A stretch of DNA of 64,000 bases from Oreocharis arfaki. Taxonomy: Eukaryota; Chordata; Aves; Passeriformes; Paramythiidae. The notes under the pieces are model-generated. The model was given only the letters and a program-made list of their open reading frames with translations, did no database searches and was not told the DNA's origin. Both the position numbers and the translations under genes were made by a program. Of this stretch, positions 50,826 through 64,000 are shown in pieces. The stretch is from assembly GCA_013398015.1 (NCBI GenBank), contig VZRR01012888.1, forward strand, positions 1 to 64,000, given 5' to 3'. Positions within the stretch are counted from its first letter, which is position 1. The number at the start of each line of letters is the position of its first letter.

Positions 50826-53800
50826 CAGCCCTTGGATGTCACCAGAGAGAGTGGGTATATTGTGGAGCTGGAGATGATCCCATCTTGGTGAGTGCTTGAA
50901 TTAGAAACATGGATACAGTTGTTTCAAGCAAACTTGCCAGTTTTATAATTGCTGTTAAATTCACAACTTAATGGACAGATTTTTAATTTGTATTTCATTA
51001 TTATGCTATGATACTCTGAGTAATTTTTTTCCTCTTACAGTTATGTAACAAAATCTTTCTTAGCTGTATTTGTCTTAATTCCATTACTCAAGTTCTCACA
51101 ATGGCTGAGTTTTCAGGAAACATTCTCTGATATATTCCTTAATAGTTTAGTTCTTTGTAACCTTTCATATTTTTTGCATCTTCAGCCTCTATCTTATTGT
51201 GCCTTAAAATAAAAGCAAAGCTTAAAAATAATGATTTTCAGCCTGAGAGAATATTGAAATGAAAGCACATATAAGAAGGATCTAATTACAACATGCAAAA
51301 ATAGAATGGTATAAATCCTTCATTTTTAAAGAACTTTGTTTTGGATTGAAGTTTAATCAAATTGCACTCTGAGTGTTTGAGTTCAAACACAGAGGAAGGC
51401 TCAGAGTATTAACCCACATCCTATAAACCCTTTCTCCTGTGATAGGTCCTTCTTCACCTGAACAGTCTGAGTGATGTCAGTGGCTTCAGTAGTCATCAGC
51501 CTCAAGTGATAGAGCACAATTCACAAGGAAATGAGCCTTTGCAGCTTTGGCAGACCATATTATGGCCACATAATGTACCTCCATTAGTCTTCTGTTCTCT
51601 ACACGACACAGGGAAAAGTTTCCATGGCCAGTGCAATGAGAGGGCAGACTCTGGCTGTCTGGAAGGATGAAAAGCAGTGATTGCTCTGTCTGTGGAGGTG
51701 CCTAGGCTGGAAACAGATGCAGTGAGAGGATCTGACGAGTCCCACCAGGTATTTGACCATGAAATAGGAATGGGAGTGGTTTGGGGAACATCCATCAAGA
51801 AAAGCCCACAAAACAAACAAACACCTAGGGAATATGGTTAATCCAGCTTTTCACAGTCGTTCCAGAGAGACTGGCAGACAGAAAAAGAGAGAAAGAAATT
51901 AGGAAAAAGCAGATGTGTGACAGAACGAGTCACAAATGCCACATATAAATAGGGACAGATTTGTTAAGAAGCAGTTATTGATTCTTCTGCCTTTTCCTTC
52001 TGCTTTGACTTATACCTTCCATTCCCTCATACCACACACAATTATTCATTTCTCATTTTTCTTACAGCAATTTTCCCATTTTCTTTGGTACTTAAAGCAT
52101 GACAACTCAGGCTTCAGCACAGCTTCCCCTTACCCTTCAGAAATGGCTTCGTCTGCCCTGCCTCTGAGTAATTAGCTGACTAAAACTGAGCAAATTGTGT
52201 GGAGAAGTAAAGAAACATGAATTCTGTGTTTAATTCTTCAGACATTGCCTGCATCCTCTGTGCATGTTGTTTGTCAGTGTTCTGCACAAGGAATGAAAAC
52301 AGTCCAGATAAAAAATCTGGCCAGAGGTTGCCTAACTCTGATGAGAAATGGGGGATAAAAATATGGAGAAAGAAAGCAGTGAGGATTATATGAAAGAGTA
52401 GATTCAGGGAGAAAGTATATTTTGTTCTTGTTTCTGCTTTTTGTTTTTTTGTTGAAATAAGAAAGATGATACATTTAGGCTCATTTTGAAGCTCCTTGTT
52501 CTATATGCAGAGGGTGCATCTTGCTCTTTTAATGTTATTCAATTAAAATACTGTTTTGAAGTGGAAAGTGAAAAGTTCAATCTGAAATGTCTCAGAAATT
52601 TCCTTCCCCGTATGTTCAATGAAATCATTCTGTAAATTTTTTTTGTGTGTGTCAAATGCTCTTTATGTTCAAAAATCCTATACAGTGTCAAAAGATCCAA
52701 GTATAGTAAAATATGTAGTTAGAAAACCCAAATAATTTATAGCTAAGTACAATCCTAGTGTTCACGCAATTTTTCTGGTGTACTAGGACGTAGTACAAAT
52801 GCCTAAATGAGATGAATCACCCTGAAAAAACTGAACTGAAAAATTGCTTTAACCTTTTTGAAACAATGCATTTTGACATTTCCAAAATGAAACAAGAGCC
52901 AAGATTTCATGTAGACTTTTCCCACTGAAGCTGTCATAAAAATCAACAAGTTCTCATGACGCATTTTGAAGGAGAATGCGTTATATTTTCAAGTTAGAAA
53001 ATGGTACTGCAGTTAATCAGTTTTTTTTTTTCTTGATTTTGCTGCTGAGGAGATTTGGGGACTAAGAGCATGAGCCTTGCTTTTCCTTTAGGTATTTTTT
53101 TTTTGGCATGTATTTTTTGGAACACTTTTGCACCTTTAGTGGTTGAAATTCTGAGGTCCAAGACTACTTTACAGCAAGGACAACTAATCTGGGACAACTT
53201 CAGCTGGTCCAAACAACCACTGTTCCCCCAGAATGCAGTGGTGTGATGGTTATAAAGAACAGTTTTACACCAGCCCTTTAAATTTTAAATTTTTCCATGA
53301 TGTTCACCTTGTATGAGAAAGCATTTGGTCAGCAAGAGTTGCATGGACTAGAGGGGCATTTTTGAGAAGATGGGTGGTCACTTATGAATCTGAAGTCTGA
53401 ATATGTAGACACTGGAACTGCACTTCTGCTCCCCAGCTTCAGGTCCCCAGATGACTTTTCATGGAGGGAAATTTAATCTATTTTTTTTTTTTTTACAGTA
53501 AGGGAACATGATAACAAATTTACTTTTAAGAGATTACGCTTTATGCCATTTGCAACCATGTACGGAGGTTCAAGTTACAATTGATAGTAACTTTCTCTCA
53601 ACTCCTCTGTAAAAATGGTGCTGGACTTCCCCTTTGTGTTTCTTCTCTTTTTAAGTCACAGTAACTTGCTCTTGCCATCAGATACAAGCAAATTTGACAG
53701 AACATGACTGAAACTGACTCTGTTCTCTGCTTTACTCGTCCAAAGCAGGAGTCCCTCCACTGCAACAAATGCAGTCACATTATGGCAAAAGGGGTGTTGG

Positions 53801-56800
53801 AGCAGATTCAGGCTGACAGAATAGAAAGCTGCTGATCTGCTAAACCCCAGGGTGGTGTTGTGCAGAGAGGAGAATGACATGTGGCTTTTCAGAGCTGAAC
53901 CTGGATAATAAATCTCATATTGGTCAGATCCTGGCGGAGGAATGAAAGTGGTTACAAAGTGGGTGCTAATCAAACAGAGTGGATGCTTTTCATCTCTGAA
54001 GAGATCAACTGCTGTTTCACACACATACATTTTACTTCTGGTGACTTGGATAGAAATAATTTAAAGAATATATTTTTTTAAGACTTCCCACAGGATTTCA
54101 TTATATGAGAAAGCCCCAACAACAAAACCAAAGCCCCCACCAGCTGTGTCATAAGTAATAAAGTGGCATGCCAAGGAAGCCACTCTGGATCAAATCCAAA
54201 GCCCATTTTAATGAATTCAGCTTTTTCCCTTAACTTCTCTCAAGTCTCAGGATCTCTTACTGAAGAAAGAACTTGAGAACACTTGCTATTGTAAAAGATT
54301 TAAAATATGGGTTTTTTTCATGTCTTGTTAAGCTTTCTAGTTGTTTTAGATGGACCTATGACTCTCTTACTGAAGAAGAAGGGGTCGTTGTAGGCTTGGA
54401 AAGGACAAAGTGGTAAACTTCCAAAAGGCAGATCAATGATGTGAATGACTTTTATGCAGAAACACACCTTTGGAACTGAGAGATGAATGATCTGGTGTGG
54501 GAACTATTCATAATAGACCTCAAACCCTTCAAGATATGTAATTTTTAGATATGGTCTTACTGAAAAGGAAATTAAAGGCGGCAAGTGATTCAACTGTCTG
54601 TCAGTGATGATTTAGCTCAGAGGAAGGTGAATGACACTGTCATGTCAAGCCCTGTTTTATATAGTAATTGTGAACTGCAGTGAGAGTACTGGGGTGGGAC
54701 ATCACCTCTGTACAGCAGATTTGAATTTTTACTGGAATGCTGCATTTGCTCCCTGCATGGGAATTTGTGAAAGGGGCATAGAACCTCAAGCAGAGAGAAG
54801 AGCCTTAAAAATCACATGATAGAAAATCAAAGAGGTCAGTTGAAAAATTTATTCAGATTTACCAAACAGGTGTCTTGTCCCCCTAACCCTGCTTGGGCTG
54901 GTGGTTATGGGGAGGAGCTGAGGCTGCCTTCCTGCCTAAAACTGTGCTGTGAGATGAGAACGCACAGGGAACTGCTGAGCTTTGACTACAGTGTGTTTCT
55001 CTCTCTCACACGCAGGTAGGCAAACATTCTCCCACTTTCTGCTTAGATCTTTGTTACTGAACTGTAGCACTGCTTCACTTGCTTATAATGACCATTTGCT
55101 GCTGCAGTATGTCTCTTTAAATTCGATTTGTGTGCTGAAAAATTCTGTGACAGGTGCACAAATGTCATCCAGGTACTTTTCTTCTACAGCAATTGCATTT
55201 CTGTCTTTTATGTACCGTGGTGGAAAAGTCTGCCATGAGCAGTTGTACACAGGTATTTAACTTTTCAAAGGGAACAAGAATTACAGTTGTAATAATGATA
55301 ATTTGCACTGGCATAGGTTTGAAAACATTTCCTAATGGTCTTTTAAAATGACTTCTCTTTTCTCAATAAGGAAAATAAGGCATTGGAGAGTCTGTAGGAA
55401 TGGCCCAAGAGCCAACAGGAATCTGCTGTTCCAAAGAACAAAAAGAGTTAACGTTCGAGAGCCTGGATGATATAATTTTTTACGACTCTGATGAAGCCAT
55501 CTGTGTCCATTTCTACTGACTGGAAAGATAATATTGAGCTCCAGAGGATTGATGCAAGCTCCAGTTCTCTCTAATATTAACTACAATATTAACTATAATA
55601 CAACCCTCTCTCACTCTGTCTGTAAAATAACTAGCTTTAAAACTGCACTCAAAGTTTTCTGCTCAGTTCTTTTTTTAAATTTTAGTGGAAGTGAAGACTT
55701 CTGGTATTTGATACTGTTCTTTGGTGGGAAGCTAAGTTACAGTAACCTCCCCAAAAAAGAAAAAGTGATTAGGCCTGAAACTTTTGTTTGAATGATCAAG
55801 CAAGGAGCAAAGTGCAAGGTTTCTTAGATCCCACTTTCCTCTCCAGATGTGCTGCAATGTGGAGGGCCTATGCTGGACTTGTATATTGTTTTTGCAGTAG
55901 ATGCCATTATATAGTCATAATTTCATTCCAGTATTCCCCTATCAAGTACGCCATAGGCAATGTAAGTGTCTACATGTAGGTGTGACTATGAAAGCTGGTT
56001 TGTTGGGGGAGAAAGAGAGGCTCCAAACATTTGGAATTTGTAAATATGTCTAATGGGCTGAGTTGCAGCTCATCCACTGTCAGCACTTCTTAGGGAGAAT
56101 GCCTGTTTGACACATTTGACATATGCAGTGCAAGGAAACCCTTTCCACTTTGCAAAACATCCAGGAAAAAGCATCCTTTAATGCTGTGGCTGTGAGATTG
56201 GTTAAATCTTTTCTAGAATCCATATTAATGAATGACTTCTCTCCAAGGATCACTGTGCTGGAATATGGGAGAGGCTGTTGCTTTTCCTGCTTGGCTGATA
56301 CTGTTCTACCATTGTTATTGCTTCTTAGTGTCACACTCTGCCTGTGACCTGGCATCGTCTCTCTCTGCTTTGTAGAGCCGAGGCTCACTAGAGGAGAGAC
56401 TGAAAAGATTCAGGACTAAATTATGGCTGTTCTAATCCTTTTATCAAGAGTCTCTGCTCTGCCACAGTCTGCTTCCTGCTTTCACACTTCTTACCCAGTT
56501 GGTTCCTTACCTTCTGCTTTGGAATATGTTCTTAACAGTCATTGCTTAGTGGGTGGTAATTGATTTTAAGTTCTTTCAGGTACCAGTACTCCCACAGCAG
56601 ACGATGCAGACAGGTGAGCACACCCTTCCTGGGCATCTCCCATCAGAGAACCACATATAGAAGTTCTCTGGGGAAGAAGAATATATTGAAAACTTTAGCT
56701 AGGGGAAAAAAAAGATTGTCCTGAGCTTTTACCTGCTGGAAAACTTACAATCTGCTCTGTGAAATGAGTTTTGTCTCTCTCAAACAGCTCCGTGCAGCAG

Positions 56801-59093
56801 GGGGGGAATTCTCAGTGGTCAGCCTGCCAGTGAAAAATTCTCTTTCAGCTGCTGTCTCTCAGGTCTTCCTTCTTGCTGAAGTTCAAGGTTTATTTAAGGA
56901 TCCCTGACCCTGCATCTGGGGCCTCTTTGCTCTGTGATAGCTTTTAGTTGCCCAGTCTCAGTTTTAAGGAGCTTTTCAGGCAGTTTCTCCCTTTTTAATC
57001 TTTTATTAACAACCAGTGAGCCTGACTTCGTCTGACCTTTCTGCTTCTTGCCTTTATTTATCTGCCAAGCATCAGCCCAACTCCCCCAGTGAGTCTTGGA
57101 TCTGTTTTGAGGAATCCTGGGAAGAGCTAGTTGGGATAACTTTCTCTTTTGGATGCCTTCCTCGGAGCTTCTCTTATCTCAAGCCTTCAGAGGAATGCAT
57201 CAATACAGGCAAACCCCTTGAAGTTACAATTTATGGTTAGTGCATTTTGCCTTAATAATCCAGTCCACGGGGCAGGGATTTTGTCTGTCTCCATTGGCAT
57301 CCTGCAGTCCACACCTGCTGAAATGTTTGAGGCTAATCTTAACTCACCACTCTGAAATGACACTGTAATGAAATATTGTTCCTCTGTGACTGCTGAGGTA
57401 CATTATACCCCAAAGGACAGATTTTATAAAGCTCTGATAGAACATGGAAGGGTTAATCTGCAGGTCTGTCCTTGTCTTGCTCAGCCCGGTGCTGATGAGC
57501 TCTCTCTGTGTAACTGCAAATTTAATTTGCTTCACAAAGACTTCGTTTTGACTCAGCTCTTTGCTCACCTGTCCCGTTGAGGTCAGCAGGGATTCGGCTG
57601 TGGCTGCTGGGAGCAGACAGTCCCACTCCTGCACGCTGGGCACTGGCCATAGCTAGGAATGGAAACAGCCCTCACCTGCAGCAGCGTGCTGACCTGATTC
57701 AGGTTCTGGAGGCAGGGCTGGACATCTGTAATTGTGGCCAGTGTCTCCACGCTGCGATGCAGCCACCAAACCGTGCTCATTGTCTCCCAGTGCCGCTTGG
57801 TAATCATTGGAGAATAAATCCATTAGAAGACCTTTTGGATATAAGAATTATAATTTTGCAAAACAGCAATCACTACAAGCATTACCCTTTAGCTACTGAC
57901 AGCAAAGTTCAAAAATCTCATCATGTGCTGGTTTCACAGCAGCTGATAAAGGTTAATAAAATGGAGGTTTAAAAGGCAGTGTGTCTAAATTTTTTATGCT
58001 CAGAAAGAATGATTCTCGTTTTGTTGGATTGACTTAACCCACACTTTCCATTCAGATGTGTGCATGACTCTCAAATTCCTTTTTGCATCACAAGGAACCA
58101 TAAACTCCAGGCCTTGCTGCTGTCACAGCTGTCAGAGTGGAGATTGCACTGTCTGAAGTGAGCTGGTGTCTGTAAATATCACTGCAAGATAGGATTTGTG
58201 CAATGGCCTCTGGAGAATGGCACATCTGCTTCACTGAATTATTGATGTTAATTCAGAATTGGATCCCATACAATATTTCTAGTGGGAATTCTTAATGCAG
58301 TGGAGTATTAAGATATTGTAGTTTACCTTTATTATGCTCCTGTGTCTCTGAACATACTAATCCGTGGTATAAATCAAAGATGTCTTGCAGCAGGGAGGAT
58401 TTTACTCCAGTTTTCAAGAATTCTTTGATTTAAGTTGGCCCTGCTCTTTAGAGTTAGTGCAAGTTTCATGTCAGTTTGAGAGGTGTGTGACTTCTGTCCT
58501 GTTTCTCGTTAGTAAGGAATGATGAGACACGTTGTGTGCATTTTTATGGGTTGCCTTAGTTTTACCTGTTCCTCGAATGTGTACTTTGAGATTATGCTCT
58601 GCTTTTTATGTAAAAAGATAAATGTAAATCTCTTGAATTTGTGGTACTGCACTGAGTTCCACTGATTTAAGACAAAAAGAATGAGTTGTTAAATTGGGCC
58701 CATTATATTTAAAATCGAGTCCCTTTTTTGGCTCTGCAGTTGCTAGAGATAAGCCTGATGTGAATCACTAATCCAGAGGCAGGTTCACAGCTGGTTTCTT
58801 TTGTTTTTATGGTGGACTATACCTAAGCACCAAGGATGTTTAGGATAACAATACTCAGATTCCATTTTTGGTTGCTTTGTTCATTGTGTTTATAAAGGCT
58901 TCACGTGTGAGACAAGACTGTAAATAAAAGGCTTTAAGTTTAAATCAGTGATAAAATCACTTAAGTGGTTGTTAATACTGACTTCATAGTTGATAAGACT
59001 ATGAAACTGTTGTGTTTTTTACATCAAGTTCCACTTGAGATGTCTGATTAATATTTGTGTTGGGACAGAATTAGGACAGGAGTTGGATGGCTG
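50826..59093. other. Unique non-coding sequence
   Basis: About 8.3 kb with no recognisable gene, retroelement or RNA gene. The longest frames are 53,656-54,030 minus (124 codons) and 57,577-57,972 plus (131 codons), both without recognisable domains. A small 12-bp duplication (AATATTAACTAC, then AATATTAACTAT) lies at 55,573-55,596. A strong acceptor-like site (TTTTTTTCCTCTTACAG, ending 51,040) has no matching donor nearby. Confidence 0.55.
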
Positions 59094-59240
59094 TACCTGT
59101 GCAGTTTGTGCACTATAATTATCATGTACTAATTATTTATGTTGCACGGTCCATCCAAATCCATCAACTTCTCCTGAAACAATGGCTCAGATCAAAAGTG
59201 ACTGATTTGCATTCCTAGAATCTACAGGTGTCCTGCCTTT
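59094..59240. promoter_or_regulatory. Candidate enhancer-like patch (SOX, octamer and homeodomain motifs)
   Basis: Within about 150 bp lie several TAATTAT-type homeodomain cores (near 59,115-59,140), a SOX-type ACAATGG (59,179-59,185), a TCF/LEF-like AGATCAAAAG (59,189-59,198) and an exact octamer ATTTGCAT (59,205-59,212). The clustering is what I see. An enhancer role is only inference, since such motifs are common in AT-rich DNA and I cannot test conservation. Confidence 0.2.
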
Positions 59241-62200
59241 TATTAAAAAATACACTCTGGCCATTGTGTTGGAATGGTGTGTGGAATTTCAACACTGGGT
59301 TGAAACGATCAGGGCACTTCCCAAGGAATAGCATTGGGGTGGATTGGAGGAAGCAACTCAGCTGCCAGAGGTGGTTTGACTGGCAATTTCAGTTCTCTAG
59401 AACATTCCTAATATCATAACATACTTTGTTTTGTAGATTTTATGGCAAAACAACAACAAGGATTTGCATTGAATAATGACTTCCATCTATGCCCTCTAAG
59501 AGTACTGAAAATGACAAAATGACTCACTGTAAAGTTATTATGATGTCTCATATACAAGATGAGTGCAGAGATGGACAGAGACATTAAGCAACTTGCTCAG
59601 GGCTGTATAGTGAAGGAAAAAGTCCTAAGAAAGCCTAATGTACTGATTTTTGACCTCCAGTCTTACCAGTAGCCTTTACTGCTCTAATGTAACTTCGACA
59701 AAAATAAATTATTTTATGTATTCTATTTATTTTATTTTTAGATATAATGTGAGGTGCTGACTGAGCTTGACCAAATGGAGAAGTTATAAATACAGAAGAA
59801 TTTTTAAATTCTGTCTTATTAAGATTAAAATAAGCAATAAACCTGTCAGATACTGTCATCAGTAGCACATGGGATTTCAGGTATAATAGCAGCAAAATGT
59901 AATAATAATAACAAAATGCAGTCAAAGCACTCTGGCAGTGAATGAATGCTCCTGCCTATAACAATTTTCAGGAAAATTTACATTTTTAAGACTGGTTCTT
60001 TTATTATTTAGGACTGTTTGCAGTAGCATAGGAGGAGCTGACATTTCAAATAATTGCTGCAGGAACAAACAATGGAAGCATTTATCACAACATGCCAATT
60101 AATATTTGGAGGCTATTCAGCACATTTAATGAAGGCTGAAGATAATCACCCTTGTTGTGTATCCAAATGTCTTCCACATCCCTGCCCCAAATAATGTTTT
60201 GATCTTTAAGATTCTTTTTCTATAATGTAATGGTTTTGATTTTGCCAAACCTGGGGAATTCCGATGCTTATATGAAGTATCTAATTGTGCAGGTCAGTTC
60301 ATGCTTGGAGATAAACCTGCATCAAACGAGCAGGTGCCAAAAGGGCGAAACTGTTACCACATCATTGTATAATTTGAGTGATTTATGTGTTGGAATGATG
60401 GCACCTATACATGCTGCTTTTCCTGATGCTGTCGTGCTGAGTGCACAGCTTAATGACGTTTGATCTTTTCAATGTATAGTCCCACATCTCGTTTATGTTT
60501 GCTATCAAAAGGATAATTTGTAAAGCAAATGTTCTGTTGATCTGAATTGGCAGAAGCATTTTTCAATCTGCCAATTTTTCCATTTAAATGAATAAGAATT
60601 AAATTTATTAGCCTATAACTTTCTTTTTCCTTTAACGATGGGTTTATCATTCTATTTAGCATTTGCTCAGACAGTGGAGTAACTTAAGACCACAAGAGTG
60701 AAACATTTGCATTTGCTTTTAGCCTGATGTCAACAAAAACTGTAGATTGGGTTGATGATTTTTGGTCATGGCTTATTAGAGCAAGAGTGGGACATTGGTG
60801 ATACCACAGCAGGGATTTGTCTCGTTTCAGACACATGGGAAAACCCAGCTGTGGCTGATCCAAGTAGGAATGGACCTAACTGCGTGTCTGAGATGAGGAG
60901 AAAAGGGAAGACAAAGTCTCTCTCCTGGATGCTGCACAAGAGCTGTCAAGCCTTAACTGTGGTTGTTTATTTAAGCCTGGCTTAAGTTATGGCTGACTGA
61001 CACAAAGTTCCAGGTGTTCCAGTTTCTTTCCTGTGGCTTGTTTGTAGCCTCCCTACCTCTGTGGTTCCACTGAAGATCTACTGTTCCCTGGAGTGACACT
61101 GCCATATATTTTCTTGTATCAGTGCATTAGTGTTTGTCATGAATTGTCTGTAGCATAAATGTTTTTCTTTATGACTTTTTTTCTGGCTCTAGACATCTTA
61201 ATAGCACTGCTACAGCAGTTTAAGAAAAAACTAAATGGAAAATTTGTCGGGAATAAGGCAGCTTAATAATACAATTTTGAATTAATTCCTCAGAGAAAAG
61301 CATGTTTTTTAATGTTGCAAGACGTGCAGTGTAATGCTAAGTATAAGTGGTGAAAAGATGTATTTTTCTTGACTTTAATTGCTAATATTATTGAAAGAAA
61401 GCCAACAGATGCATCAAAGACTTTATCCAGAACTAAGACAAGTCCTGCAGAAAAGTACTTCTGTATATGAAGATGGCATCTTTTTTGTTTGAAATGAAAT
61501 ATGACAGATGTTTTGGGTCATGAATTATAAAAATTCCGAGGAATCAAAGCCAATGGCAGAAGTATTAACATGTAGAAATGAAGAGGTGCTGAGTGCTCCT
61601 GAATGAGGACAGATTTTGCTGTCTCTTTCTTGCATCAGTATCTGCCTCCCACTGTCCTGGCAAGGAGCTTATCTGACTTTGCTCATAGAGACTCTTACCT
61701 GATCTTCTTTATTCCCAGAGGAAGCAATCAGTGAAATTGCACACACATTTCTGCTCCTCTTCCTTTCCTTCTCCTATGATATTTTCATGGGTTTATGCTT
61801 CTGTATTTCTGCTTTGGACTGAACTGATATACTGCTCAGGTTTTTCAAAACACATTCAGACATTCCAAGTGATCTTTTTCAGTCATGCTTTGCAAGTCTC
61901 CACAGTGGATGAATACCAGGCAATGTCTGCTTAGCACAGTGTCCAACTGCTGCTTGCAAAGTTCATCCAGCAAGGGTTTGTGTGTCACTGACTTGATAAA
62001 TGTTTCTGCCACTTCCTTGAAAACTTTCTTCTTCTTCTTCTTCTTTCCAGTGATTTTTCTCCCTTCTGCCTTCCTGTAATGCAAAGATGATAAGCAAATG
62101 TTATAATATCAGGTTTTGTTTATGTGTATTTAAATTAGAATTAACATATGGATTTTGAGGTGTTGAATTAAACTCAGCTCTGTTGAAAATGGTTGTTATT

Positions 62201-64000
62201 CTAATAAAGTAAATGTAAATTGTGGTTGTATTTCATGTGTTCCTGGCAAAAGCCCGAGTTTGATGTGATACCCGATACAAACATGAATGGCTGGCATCGG
62301 TGGTGCAAATACAAGACAGAAGCAGGTCTGGTACAGACCCCTCTGGCTGTGACAGGGCTACATCCACAATGCTGGCTTTTGTCACATGATTGGAAGATGG
62401 ATGAGACACTAAGTGTTAATAAAACAATAACAGAACCTCTGTAGTCTGCAAAGCAGTGCGAACTTCAATTTGTCTTGGACATGAGGGTATTTCAAAAGCA
62501 ATGTTTGAAATTGTTTATAAAAGGCCAAAAAAGCCGTAAATTTGAAGGTGGAATATGAGATCTTGCTGAAACATAATCATAGGTATCTGCAAACACCTAT
62601 AGGTAAACATGAATAACTGCAGTAGGAGCAGGTTACACATTTCAGGTTTGTGGTATAGCTCAAATAACAGCCTGTTTTTGTTAGAAAGGGTAAGAGAGGG
62701 CAGGTCCCTGTTTAAATTTTATTCTGTTGAATCTGAAACTCTCTGGAACACACTGCTCCAGAAAGTCTAGCATTTAAATACATAAATCCATGGGGTTCTT
62801 TCAGAGAGGTTGCCTGACAACCAGAAGGCAGAGGCTGGTGCCCACTGGGGCTATAAGAGAAGATTCTGTGCTGGCTCAGCTCCCTTTCCAGTGCTAGTGT
62901 TTAGATAAATAAAAACATTTATAGCCAGAAACATTATCACCCTAAAGAGACCCACAGTCAAATGCTGTGACTACAGCAATCACAATGACATGATAAAAAA
63001 GTACCAGAAGTTGCAAGTTTCTGGTAAAAATACCTTTTGCAGTCACTTGATGCAGAAGATTCTGTGTTTAAAGATTGGGATATGCATTTCTAAGAAATCA
63101 TACTTTAAATCAAACACCCAGAAGTTTTTTCATTTATTTAGACTAACCCTTCACAAGATCAGAAACAGAATATTAATATCTTCATATTTAATATTCAGCG
63201 TGGCAACACCAAACATTTCTAAATAGGGTGCATTTCGGAAATACGATGCTGTTACACAGCTGGCAGGTTGACTCTGTTCTCCTGTGTTCTGTGCTTTAGG
63301 CTCAGCCATGGAGAAATCTTCAGTTCCAGTTACTCAAGTCACTACTAAAATAGCATAAATTCAGTATAATTTATTTTCAAAACATGGTTATATGAAGTAA
63401 CCAATATTAAACACACGTATCAGTGTTTAGAATAAATGACAGCCTGGTTTTTTGTTTTTGCTTTTTTTTTTTTGGTTACACACGGGAGCCTGTCTCCTCT
63501 TGTTCAGGTAGATGTGTGGCCTACCAAAGTAGTTTCTGGAGCTGCTTTTTATGAAGTGTGGGTGTAACAGCCTATCAGATCTCAAGTCTTAAGGCTGGAG
63601 ATGAAAGCTGTCCATAATTTAGTCATTATTTATTTAAACTCTCTGCTCAGTCCTCCAAACTTGGGCTGAGCCATTCATTTGAAACTTATTTGAAAACATA
63701 AAAATAAAGGCTTCCCTTGAAGCACAGCAATATATAACCCAATATTTTTATAAAATATCTCATTCAATGTACTTTTCTCTGCCTCTTGGAAAAGAACATA
63801 AGAATTTTTGTTTCTTGACATGGTTAGTGCATAGGTGCCCAGTGTCTCAATCAATGTGACCATATAATTATATCGAGAAATGGATAGGAAAAAATATCCT
63901 TAAAAGGTGGCAGTAGAAGACAACACAGTGAGAAAAAAGGCTCTGTTTTAATGGTTTTTGCGTGGGATCTAGATAGCTTCCTCTAAATGCTTGTTTCCCT
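59241..64000. other. Unique non-coding sequence to the end of the window
   Basis: I recognise no gene or retroelement. A second motif-dense patch lies at 60,001-60,140, with a SOX-type ACAATGG at 60,069-60,075, ACAAAC, and CAATTAATA. A TTC microsatellite lies at 62,024-62,046. The segment 62,700-62,870 has a faint look of an old degraded repeat that I could not assign. Confidence 0.5.
62024..62046. repeat. Short (TTC)n microsatellite
   Basis: About seven TTC units run directly into TTTCCAG. The array therefore doubles as a polypyrimidine tract before an acceptor-like CAG at 62,048-62,050. No matching exon end is evident. Confidence 0.9.

Noticed and set aside
51024..53500. Several T-rich tracts ending in CAG that look like 3' splice sites (for example at 51,040, 52,068 and 53,499)
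   Set aside because: Such sites are frequent by chance in T-rich intronic DNA, and none has a convincing donor at exon distance.
57577..57972. 131-codon plus-strand frame
   Set aside because: It shows no known domain, its composition changes sharply half way, and it overlaps a minus-strand frame.
1..64000. tRNA, rRNA, known microRNA, CRISPR array, bacterial operon or phage signals
   Set aside because: None seen on reading. There are no cloverleaf boxes, no regularly spaced repeats and no ribosome-binding sites with dense coding frames.

Overview
The window looks like a piece of nuclear, non-coding bird genome. The main reason is its repeats. It carries two fragments of CR1 retrotransposon with the bird-type CR1 sequence, one solo long terminal repeat (LTR) of an endogenous-retrovirus family that I recognise from bird genomes, and an old fold-back repeat of a kind known from birds and reptiles. 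Base composition is AT-rich throughout, interspersed repeats are sparse, and microsatellites are short, as is usual for birds. The LTR family makes a modern (neoavian) bird likely, possibly a songbird, but I cannot fix the species.

Layout. 1-87 is a degenerate GT microsatellite. 248-859 is the solo LTR on the minus strand. 860-12,620 is unique sequence with one well-formed exon candidate (3978-4221). 12,621-13,140 holds the fold-back repeat and a minus-strand CR1 fragment. 13,141-27,146 is unique sequence with a 20-bp perfect palindrome and a small minisatellite. 27,147-30,403 is a duplicated block around a 228-bp run of N. It has the exact form of two overlapping contigs that were never merged, so about 1.8 kb is probably artificial. 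30,404-50,221 is unique sequence with a possible terminal exon (37,955-38,395), a 9-bp-stem hairpin and a 12-bp minisatellite. 50,268-50,825 is a second minus-strand CR1 that lacks its 3' end. 50,826-64,000 is unique sequence with two patches dense in transcription-factor-like motifs.

I found no protein-coding gene that I can name, and no tRNA, rRNA, known microRNA or CRISPR array. The open reading frames are short, are usually open on several frames or both strands at once, and match nothing I recognise. The window therefore reads as a gene desert or the inside of a very large intron. Splice-like sites suggest that some long non-coding RNA exons may be present. I see no set of genes working together and no new biological system. 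The strongest result is the probable assembly false duplication.
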